From an uncultured Clostridia bacterium (lineage in GTDB: Bacteria; Bacillota; Clostridia; Christensenellales; Borkfalkiaceae), in assembly GCA_947589335.1 (NCBI GenBank), contig CANPZH010000104.1, positions 1-5,275 on the forward strand: DNA of 5,275 nt, in the 5' to 3' direction. The notes beneath the pieces are model-generated. The model searched no databases, was not told the DNA's origin, and worked only from the letters and a program-made list of their open reading frames with translations. Every line of letters begins with the position of its first letter. The stretch's first letter is position 1. Positions 1 through 5,173 of this stretch are shown here, in pieces. The translations under genes were made by a program, and so were the position numbers.

Positions 1-239
1 CCCTCTTCACGGGCAACGCGCTCGCCATTCCCGTTGCGGGAGCCATGTTTGTCCTTTCAAGCATATCCGTCATTCTCCAGGTAATATACTATAAAAAAAC
101 GGGAGGGAAGCGCATCTTCCTCATGGCGCCCATTCACCATCATTTTCAGGAGAAGGGGCATTCCGAGAGCAAGATCTCCTACGTCTACGCCGCCGTCACG
201 GCGGTGCTCGGGGCGCTGCTGCTCTTCCCGTTCGTCTGA
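1..239 (+). CDS. mraY: Phospho-N-acetylmuramoyl-pentapeptide transferase, 3' end only
   Basis: MraY is the integral membrane enzyme that transfers phospho-MurNAc-pentapeptide from UDP to undecaprenyl phosphate, making lipid I. Only the last 78 codons are present; the gene enters from the left edge and the first whole codon is at 3. The diagnostic family signature PIHHHFQEKG lies at 129-158, with the three consecutive histidines at 135-143; this motif is characteristic of MraY and not of the related WecA branch. Before it runs the typical ISVILQV...GKRIFLMAPIHHHF stretch, and after it a final hydrophobic segment (VYAAVTAVLGALLLFPFV) that forms the last membrane helix, ending directly at the stop, as is normal for the family. 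The gap to murD is 36 bases with no terminator, so the two are probably cotranscribed. Identity is very secure; the upstream part cannot be judged. Confidence 0.97.
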   Translation, partial: LFTGNALAIPVAGAMFVLSSISVILQVIYYKKTGGKRIFLMAPIHHHFQEKGHSESKISYVYAAVTAVLGALLLFPFV

Positions 240-275
240 GGTGCCGCCCCTCCATACGGCGGAAAAGGAGAAGTT

Positions 276-1676
276 ATGCTGTATTCGAGACAGACCTTTC
301 TTGTTGCCGGGCTCTCCCGCTCGGGGATCGCGGCGTCCGAGTTCCTGCTCTCCCGCGGGGCGAGGGTGTATTGCTTCGACGACGTCGAGGAGGGGAGCGT
401 CGCGGCGTCCGCGGAGGCATTGCGCGCACGCGGCTGTGTGATCGTACATAAGGCGGAGCTCGAGGAGAGGGCGAAGGAGTGCGACGTCCTCGTCCTGAGC
501 CCCGGGATCCCGGTGGATCATCCTCTTTCCGTCTCCTTCCGCCATGCGGGGAAAAGGGTCATCGGGGAGAGCGAGCTCGGCGCCCTCGCGCTCAGGTGCC
601 CCGTCGTCGCCGTGACGGGCACCAACGGCAAGACGACCACCGTCACGATGATCGACGGCATCTTCCGCGCGGCGGGCATGAAGAGCGTCGCCTGCGGGAA
701 CATCGGAAGGCCGGTCACTTCCTGCGTGTCCGAGCTCGGGGAAGACGGCGTCGCCGTCGCGGAGATCAGCTCCTTCCAGCTCGAGACGCTCTCCTCCCTG
801 CGCCCGCATGTGGCGGTCGTCCTCAACGTGACCGAAGATCATCTCAACCGCCACTACAACATGGAGAACTACATCTATCTCAAGTCGCGCATCCTCAAGA
901 ACAGCACGGAGAGCGAGTATGCCGTCCTCAACTACGACGATCCCGTCGTGCGCGGCTTTGCCGCGAAGACTAAGGCGAAGACGGTCTGGTTCTCCCTGCG
1001 CGAGCCTGTGGAGGGGGGATACCTCTCGGAGGGGTGCTTCTGCTATCTCGGCGAGAAGCTCTTCCCCGTCTCCGAGCTTCCCCTCGACGGCGAGCACAAT
1101 GCGGCGAACGCCCTTGCGGCGGTCTGCGCGGCGAAGATCATGGGGGTCGGGACGGAGACGATCGTCTCCGCGCTCAAGACTTTCCGCGGCGTCGCGCACC
1201 GTCTGCAGCGGATCGGGGAGCTCGGCGGCGTGACCTTCATCGACGACTCCAAGGCGACGAACGTCGATTCCGCGGTCAAGGCGGTGAAGAGCGTGAAGGG
1301 GGAGTCCGTCCTCCTCGTCGGGGGGAAGGACAAGGGCTATTCCTACGAGCCGCTCTTCGACGCGGTCAAGACGTCCGGCGTCGTCCACTGCGTCATCTAC
1401 GGGGAGAACGCCTTCCGCATTCTGAATGCGGCGCTGAAGAAGGGCTACACTTCGGTGACCCTCTGCCGTCCCTTCGACGTCGCCGTGCGCGTCGCCTTCC
1501 TGACGGCAAGGCCGGGGCAGAATCTCCTCCTCAGCCCCGCCTCGGCGAGTTTCGACGCCTTCCGCAATTACGAGGAGCGCGGGGAGCGGTTCAAGGAGCT
1601 CCTTGCTCTTCTCTCCGCGGAGGGGAGCGCGCGGGCGGGAGACGCCAAGGCGCGGGAAGATGAAGCCGCGGAATGA
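276..1676 (+). CDS. murD: UDP-N-acetylmuramoylalanine--D-glutamate ligase
   Basis: MurD is the cytoplasmic ATP-dependent ligase that adds D-glutamate to UDP-MurNAc-L-Ala. The 466-residue product is slightly longer than usual (about 440-460). Visible in order: an N-terminal Rossmann-like UDP-binding domain with GLSRSG near residue 13; the ATP-binding P-loop GTNGKTT at 115-121 (K119); EISSFQLE; NVTEDHLNRH; the lysine in the YLKSRI motif (K203), which matches the carbamylated lysine of the family; GEHNAANALAA; HRLQRIG; DSKATN with K326; LLVGGKDKGY; and the C-terminal LSPASASFDAF and ERGERF motifs. All expected catalytic motifs are present. The ATG at 276 is chosen because AAGGAG at 265-270 sits 5 bases upstream. 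The last ~20 residues are a charged, alanine-rich tail encoded partly in the overlap with ftsW and are probably not conserved. The stop at 1674-1676 lies inside the ftsW start region, suggesting translational coupling. Confidence 0.98.
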   Translation: MLYSRQTFLVAGLSRSGIAASEFLLSRGARVYCFDDVEEGSVAASAEALRARGCVIVHKAELEERAKECDVLVLSPGIPVDHPLSVSFRHAGKRVIGESELGALALRCPVVAVTGTNGKTTTVTMIDGIFRAAGMKSVACGNIGRPVTSCVSELGEDGVAVAEISSFQLETLSSLRPHVAVVLNVTEDHLNRHYNMENYIYLKSRILKNSTESEYAVLNYDDPVVRGFAAKTKAKTVWFSLREPVEGGYLSEGCFCYLGEKLFPVSELPLDGEHNAANALAAVCAAKIMGVGTETIVSALKTFRGVAHRLQRIGELGGVTFIDDSKATNVDSAVKAVKSVKGESVLLVGGKDKGYSYEPLFDAVKTSGVVHCVIYGENAFRILNAALKKGYTSVTLCRPFDVAVRVAFLTARPGQNLLLSPASASFDAFRNYEERGERFKELLALLSAEGSARAGDAKAREDEAAE

Positions 1677-2802
1677 TCCTTTCGCCGCCGCGCGCGGGCG
1701 CGCGGCGGCGAAAGGGGGGAAGGGCGATCTGCTGTTCCTCGCTGCGGTCGTGCTCCTCGCCTCCCTCGGCGTCGTCTTCGTGTACTCCGCGAGCTGCTAT
1801 AATGCCGAGGTCCTCTGCGGGGACGCGCTCTACTTCGCCAAGAAGCAGCTCTTGGGGCTCTTTCTCGGGCTTGCGGCGATGGCGGGGATCTCCTTTCTGC
1901 CCCATGAAAAGCTCAAAAAAGCGGGACTCCCCGCCGTGCTCGTCTCCGTCGTATTGCTCGCGCTCGTGTTCGTCCCGGGCGTCGGCAAGAGCAACTACGG
2001 CGCGACCCGATGGATCGGCTTCGGCTCCTTCACAATCCAGCCCTCCGAGCTTGCGAAGTACGCCTTCGTCCTCTTTGCGGCGGCATATTTTGCCAAGGAT
2101 CCCGCCCGCATGCGCACCTTCAGAGGGATATTGCCCGTGCTCGGCATGGGGCTTGCGATCGCGGCGCTCATCATCGCGGAGCCGAATATGTCGGTCACGA
2201 TGTGCGTGGTTGCGATCACGCTCGGCGTGATCTTCCTCGCGGGCGCGAGCCCGAAGACGATCCTTGCGATCGCCGTGCCCGTCCTTCTCGCCGTGCCCGC
2301 GCTCATCATCGCGGAGCCGTACCGCCTGAAGCGGCTCACCGCCTTCCTCGACCCGTGGGCGTCCCCGAAGGGGGAGGGCTACCAGCTCATCCAGTCCCTC
2401 TATGCCCTCGCGAACGGGAACCTGTTCGGGACGGGGCTCTTCCGCTCCCGCCAGAAATACCGCTTTCTGCCCTTTGCCGAGAGCGACTTCATCCTCTCCG
2501 TCATCGCCGAGGAGACGGGCTTTTTCGGCGTTCTGCTCCTGTTCGCGCTCATCGGGTTCATCGTATGGCGGGGATTCCGCATCGCCGCGAACTGCGACAG
2601 CTTTTACGGCTATATGCTCGTCTCGGGGATCATGCTCGCGTTCACGGTGCAGGCGGCGCTCAACGCGCTCGTCGTCTCGGGGTGTATCCCGCCGACGGGC
2701 CTGCCTCTGCCCCTCGTCAGCGCGGGAAACACCTCGCTCGTCGTCACGATGGCGGCGATGGGGATCGTCTACGGCGTTTCGAGGCACAACAAAAAAGCAT
2801 AG
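1660..2802 (+). CDS. ftsW: SEDS-family peptidoglycan glycosyltransferase FtsW (SpoVE-like)
   Basis: FtsW is a polytopic membrane enzyme that polymerises lipid II into glycan strands at the septum, working with a class B penicillin-binding protein. The 380 residues fit the family (about 360-415) and show many hydrophobic segments. Family landmarks: GATRWIG at 114-120, QPSELAK at 127-133, EPN at 174-176 (the usual place of EPD/QPD), FLDPW, GYQLIQSLYA, SRQKYRFLPFAESDFI with D276 at the position of the catalytic aspartate, and the C-terminal signature from N335 to S359 (PPTGLPLPLVSAGNTS). That signature usually ends S-x-G-G-[ST]-S; here the second glycine is N357. The ATG at 1660 gives about 23 basic cytoplasmic residues before the first helix, overlaps murD by 17 bases, and has only a weak AAGG at 1647-1650. 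An in-frame TTG at 1603 with AAGGAG 4 bases upstream is an alternative. In Clostridia the dcw copy is sometimes called SpoVE; I cannot separate the two from sequence alone. Confidence 0.95.
   Translation: MKPRNDPFAAARGRAAAKGGKGDLLFLAAVVLLASLGVVFVYSASCYNAEVLCGDALYFAKKQLLGLFLGLAAMAGISFLPHEKLKKAGLPAVLVSVVLLALVFVPGVGKSNYGATRWIGFGSFTIQPSELAKYAFVLFAAAYFAKDPARMRTFRGILPVLGMGLAIAALIIAEPNMSVTMCVVAITLGVIFLAGASPKTILAIAVPVLLAVPALIIAEPYRLKRLTAFLDPWASPKGEGYQLIQSLYALANGNLFGTGLFRSRQKYRFLPFAESDFILSVIAEETGFFGVLLLFALIGFIVWRGFRIAANCDSFYGYMLVSGIMLAFTVQAALNALVVSGCIPPTGLPLPLVSAGNTSLVVTMAAMGIVYGVSRHNKKA
1678..1715. repeat. Perfect 18-bp inverted repeat within the first codons of ftsW
   Basis: The left arm at 1678-1695 (CCTTTCGCCGCCGCGCGC) is the exact reverse complement of the right arm at 1698-1715, with only GG between them. 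In RNA this gives at least a 17-bp, almost all G:C stem closed by a 4-base loop. It begins one base after the murD stop codon and covers ftsW codons 7-19, encoding a near-symmetric peptide (PFAAARGRAAAKG). It is followed by A and G, not by a U-tract, so it is not a standard intrinsic terminator. Confidence 0.9.
2164..2319 (+). repeat. Exact 21-bp in-frame direct repeat inside ftsW (2164-2184 and 2299-2319)
   Basis: The 21 bases at 2164-2184 recur without mismatch at 2299-2319, offset by 135 bases (45 codons) and in the same reading frame. Both copies encode ALIIAEP (residues 169-175 and 214-220). A second pair, CTTGCGATCGC, occurs at 2152-2162 and 2263-2273 close to these copies. Both ALIIAEP positions are plausible for a SEDS protein (one before the conserved EPN loop, one before the YR...FLDPW region), so this does not look like a disruption of the gene. 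Confidence 0.9.
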
Positions 2803-2832
2803 ATTCATAAGATACAGAGAGAAAAAATGCAC

Positions 2833-2854
2833 AAAGCCCGGTCACGGGCTTTTT
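2833..2854 (+). terminator. Intrinsic terminator-like hairpin between ftsW and murA
   Basis: AAAGCCCG (2833-2840), a GTCA loop and CGGGCTTT (2845-2852) form a perfect 8-bp stem running into T residues (T2850-T2854). The A and T bases pair at the base of the stem, so the free U-tract is short (two bases after the full stem, five in the run). It lies 30 bases after the ftsW stop and 28 before the murA start, so it probably lowers, rather than abolishes, read-through into murA. No obvious strong promoter follows it. Confidence 0.65.
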
Positions 2855-2868
2855 CGGACGTTTGTCCG
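2855..2868 (+). promoter_or_regulatory. Small hairpin between the terminator and the murA ribosome binding site
   Basis: CGGAC (2855-2859), loop GTTT and GTCCG (2864-2868) form a perfect 5-bp stem directly after the terminator-like hairpin and three bases before the murA AAGGAG. It could protect a processed 5' end or tune initiation. Its function is inferred from position only. Confidence 0.4.
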
Positions 2869-2871
2869 TGC

Positions 2872-2877
2872 AAGGAG
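2872..2877 (+). promoter_or_regulatory. murA ribosome binding site that decides the start
   Basis: AAGGAG at 2872-2877 lies 5 bases before the ATG at 2883. An in-frame TTG at 2862 would add seven residues, but it falls inside the small hairpin and upstream of this site, so 2883 is the start. Confidence 0.9.
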
Positions 2878-2882
2878 TATTT

Positions 2883-4139
2883 ATGGATAAATTTATAATA
2901 GACGGGGGGAGGCGGCTCAACGGGAGCATCCGCGCGCAATCGGCGAAGAATTCCGTGCTGCCGCTGCTTGCCGCGTCTGTTTTAACCGAGAAACAAGTGA
3001 CGATCCGGGAAGTCCCCGCGATCGCGGACGTCATGTGTATGGCGCAGATCCTGCGGGAGCTCGGCGCTTCCGTCGAATTCCGCGGGGGAGACGCCGTCAT
3101 CGACAGCGCGAACGCCTCCTGCCATGAGATCTCCTCCGCGCTCACGAGAGAGCTCCGCTCCTCGGTGTTCATGCTCGGATCCCTTCTGACCCGCTTCCGC
3201 CGCGCGGTGATCTCCTATCCCGGCGGCTGCGACATCGGGCTCCGTCCCATCGACCTGCACCTGTCCGCGCTCAAGCGGCTTGGGGTGCGCATCCGCGAGC
3301 GGGACGGGTTCATCTTCTGCGACTGCGACAGGCTTCGCGGCGCGGAGATCGCGCTCGACTTTCCCAGCGTGGGCGCGACGGAGAACATCCTCCTCGCCTC
3401 CGTCATGGCGGACGGCCGCACGGTCCTGCAGGGCGCTGCCAAGGAGCCCGAGATCGTCGACCTCCAGAATTTTCTCAACGCGATGGGGGCGAAGATCGCG
3501 GGCGCGGGGACGGACGTCATCGAGATCGAAGGGGTGAAGAGCCTCGGCGGGGTGTGCTATCTGCCCGTCAAAGACCGCATCGAGGCCGGGACCTACCTCA
3601 TCGCCTGCGCCATCTGCGGCGGAGAAACGGAGGTGACGGGGGTCTCGGCGGAGAATATTCGCCTGCTTTTGCACAAATTGCGTGAAAACGGTTGCAAAAT
3701 CCATACGAAAAATGATAAAATAATGATATCGGGCGGAGGATGCCTGAAGTGCAACCGCCGCATCGAGACGATGCCCTTCCCCGGATTTCCGACCGACCTG
3801 CAGGCGCAGGCGACGGCGCTCAACTGCTCCGCGGAGGGAGGGGCGCTCATCGTCGAGAACCTGTTCGAGACCCGCTATAAATACGTGCCCGAGCTCAGGA
3901 AAATGGGCGCGGACATCGAGGTCAACGGGCGGAACGCCTTTGTGCGGGGGGTGCCCCGTCTGCACGGGGCTTCGGTCACGGCGGGGGACTTGCGCGGCGG
4001 CGCGGCGCTCGTTCTGGCGGCGCTCGGCGCGGAGGGGTGCTCCGAAGTGTTCGATCTGAGCCATATCGACAGGGGATATGCCGATCTGCAGGGGAAGCTC
4101 CGCCGTCTCGGCGCGCAGATCCGCAGGGTCAGGATATAG
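2883..4139 (+). CDS. murA: UDP-N-acetylglucosamine 1-carboxyvinyltransferase
   Basis: MurA is the cytoplasmic enzyme that transfers enolpyruvate from PEP to UDP-GlcNAc, the first committed step of peptidoglycan synthesis. The 418 residues match the family length (about 417-430), and the two-lobed EPSP-synthase-like fold is spanned fully. Catalytic and binding residues are visible: K22 and N23 in SAKNSVLP, R92, the catalytic-loop cysteine C116 in PGGCDIGLRP (equivalent to C115 in E. coli), R121, D305 in FPGFPTDLQAQ, and R397 in HIDRGYADLQGKL. Because the loop residue is Cys, not Asp, the enzyme would be expected to belong to the fosfomycin-sensitive type. The start has a strong AAGGAG. A terminator-like hairpin precedes the gene and ftsQ follows after 30 bases. 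Residues around 257-281 are encoded by an unusually AT-rich patch. Many Firmicutes carry two murA copies; whether another exists here is unknown. Confidence 0.98.
   Translation: MDKFIIDGGRRLNGSIRAQSAKNSVLPLLAASVLTEKQVTIREVPAIADVMCMAQILRELGASVEFRGGDAVIDSANASCHEISSALTRELRSSVFMLGSLLTRFRRAVISYPGGCDIGLRPIDLHLSALKRLGVRIRERDGFIFCDCDRLRGAEIALDFPSVGATENILLASVMADGRTVLQGAAKEPEIVDLQNFLNAMGAKIAGAGTDVIEIEGVKSLGGVCYLPVKDRIEAGTYLIACAICGGETEVTGVSAENIRLLLHKLRENGCKIHTKNDKIMISGGGCLKCNRRIETMPFPGFPTDLQAQATALNCSAEGGALIVENLFETRYKYVPELRKMGADIEVNGRNAFVRGVPRLHGASVTAGDLRGGAALVLAALGAEGCSEVFDLSHIDRGYADLQGKLRRLGAQIRRVRI
3692..3721 (+). promoter_or_regulatory. Possible internal promoter in murA
   Basis: TTGCAA at 3692-3697 and TAAAAT at 3716-3721 are separated by 18 bases, and the second hexamer is preceded by TGA at 3713-3715, forming an extended -10. 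It sits in an AT-rich patch within an otherwise GC-rich gene and would transcribe the end of murA and ftsQ. AT-rich coding sequence can produce such matches by chance, so the call is weak. Confidence 0.25.
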
Positions 4140-4169
4140 ACGTTTCGGCGTGTAACGCGAGAGGTACAT

Positions 4170-4973
4170 ATGAAAAAGAAAGTTTTGCTCATGGCGATCA
4201 TCGGACTCGTGCTCTTCGGCGCGGTGCTCGGCGCAGCCCTCAACGCCATCTTCACGGTGACGGACGTCAGGGTCCGCTTCCATGTGCTCTCCCGGGAGGG
4301 GGAGACGGAGGCAATGGCGCTCCAATCCGCCCTGGAGGAGAAATTCGTCGGCAAGAGCACGACTTTCCTCGACCTCGACGACGTGTACGCCGCCGTGGGC
4401 GAATATCCCGCTTTCCGCGTCGACGAAGCGAAAAAAGATTTCCCCCGCGCCCTCGTGCTCACCGTCTCGGAGCGGAGGGAGACTTTCGCCTTTTTGAGGG
4501 ACAACGGCATGTATGCCGTGCTCGACGAGGAGGGGCTCTTCCTCTACGACCGCGAGACCAACTCCAACCGCAGGAAGGGGGAGAATGTTCTCCTCGAGGG
4601 ATTCCCCATCCTCGCGGATATCCCCGGCGCGCCCGCTTCGGGAGAGTATGTCGAGGAAGCGATCGTCTTTGCCTCCGTCTTTGCGGAGCAGCTCGACGAC
4701 GTCCGCGCGAATCTGCTCTCCGTCTCCCTCGTCCCGACGGAGAACCCCATACAGGGAGAATACTACTTCCGTCTTCAGATGCGGGAGGGGGTCGCGGTCA
4801 ACATCTATACGCCCAAGAACCTCACGGAGGACAAGGCGAGGGCGGTGCTCACGACCTATCTCGGCCTCGACGACACCCAGCGGCTCTACGGCATGTTCGA
4901 CGTCATCGACGATCTTTTGGAGGGCGGCTTCCGCGTCAGCCGTCACCGCGAGGACGCCCCCGCGGGATTCTGA
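4170..4973 (+). CDS. ftsQ: FtsQ/DivIB-type cell division protein
   Basis: FtsQ/DivIB is a bitopic membrane protein that, with FtsL and FtsB/DivIC, regulates septal wall synthesis. The 267-residue product has one membrane segment (about residues 5-27) preceded by only MKKK, then an extracellular POTRA-like region (about 30-103). That region shows the family pattern: FTVTDVRV, a helix with a GKSTTFLDLDDVYAAV stretch, a Y-P-A-F-R-V strand, and the FPRALVLTVSERRE ending. Next comes YAVLDEEGLFLYD, matching the start of the beta domain (usually Y-x-L-I-D-x-x-G-x-V). The remaining C-terminal part (about 120-267) is poorly recognisable. The start has AGAGG at 4160-4164, 5 bases before the ATG. The position directly after murA and before a terminator supports the assignment. 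The very short cytoplasmic tail is unusual, as family members often have 20 or more residues there. The family call is likely but rests on pattern and context. Confidence 0.75.
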   Translation: MKKKVLLMAIIGLVLFGAVLGAALNAIFTVTDVRVRFHVLSREGETEAMALQSALEEKFVGKSTTFLDLDDVYAAVGEYPAFRVDEAKKDFPRALVLTVSERRETFAFLRDNGMYAVLDEEGLFLYDRETNSNRRKGENVLLEGFPILADIPGAPASGEYVEEAIVFASVFAEQLDDVRANLLSVSLVPTENPIQGEYYFRLQMREGVAVNIYTPKNLTEDKARAVLTTYLGLDDTQRLYGMFDVIDDLLEGGFRVSRHREDAPAGF

Positions 4974-5025
4974 AAAAAGACGCATTTCCAAGGCGATCAC
5001 GAGTAACATATCAAGAGAAATCGGG

Positions 5026-5055
5026 AGAGCAACGGGTTTCCGCTGCTCTTTTTTT
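5026..5055 (+). terminator. Strong intrinsic terminator after ftsQ
   Basis: AGAGCA (5026-5031) pairs with TGCTCT (5044-5049). Inside, after an A/C mismatch, CGG (5033-5035) pairs with CCG (5040-5042) around a GTTT loop. A run of six further Ts (5050-5055) follows. It lies about 50 bases after the ftsQ stop and marks the end of the operon. Confidence 0.9.
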
Positions 5056-5064
5056 CTTCGCAAA

Positions 5065-5091
5065 TTTCTTTGCTCGCGCGTTTCTTTGCTC
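5065..5091. repeat. 11-bp direct repeat TTTCTTTGCTC (5065-5075 and 5081-5091)
   Basis: Two exact copies of TTTCTTTGCTC are separated by five bases (GCGCG), immediately after the terminator. The second copy overlaps the left terminal inverted repeat of the element at 5078-5173, so the first may be a partial duplication of that end or a remnant of a neighbouring copy. Confidence 0.8.
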
Positions 5092-5173
5092 CCTCCCCCC
5101 CCCTTGGCGCCCCTTGAGGGGGAGCTGGCGAGGCGTAGCCGAGACTGAGGGGGTGTCGGTCGAAAAGAAACGC
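5078..5173. repeat. 96-bp GC-rich MITE-like element with 10-bp terminal inverted repeats
   Basis: GCGTTTCTTT at 5078-5087 is the exact reverse complement of AAAGAAACGC at 5164-5173. Between them lie a run of nine Cs (5095-5103), a CCCCTTGAGGGG hairpin (5110-5121), a GGC-GTA-GCC hairpin (5132-5140) and a TGAGGGGGTG block that can pair with the C-run, so the whole can fold into a branched cruciform. Read on the minus strand, the CCCCCTCAG...GGCTACGCC...AGCTCCCCCTCAAGGGG layout resembles short intergenic repeats I recall as abundant in gut Clostridia; that recollection is not checked. It holds no gene of its own. No clear target-site duplication is visible. Confidence 0.6.

Noticed and set aside
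188..202. CCGCCG-TCA-CGGCGG hairpin near the mraY end
   Set aside because: Six-base GC palindromes like this are common in GC-rich coding sequence, and it falls within codons for the last MraY helix.
57..1388. 443-residue open frame on the minus strand opposite mraY and murD
   Set aside because: Shadow of the murD coding frame; charged low-complexity translation and no ribosome binding site or family motif.
1678..1715. The ftsW palindrome as a Rho-independent terminator
   Set aside because: The stem is followed by AAAGGGGGG-type purines on one side of the duplex rather than a U-tract, and it lies inside an intact ftsW coding sequence.
1591..2832. 413-residue open frame on the minus strand opposite ftsW
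   Set aside because: Shadow of ftsW; highly charged composition typical of the complement of a GC-rich membrane protein gene.
2982..5063. 693-residue open frame on the minus strand
   Set aside because: It lies opposite murA and ftsQ and runs through the terminator. Long antisense frames are expected in GC-rich genes with strong third-position bias, and its translation is low-complexity, rich in Arg, Asp, Glu and His, with no recognisable motif.
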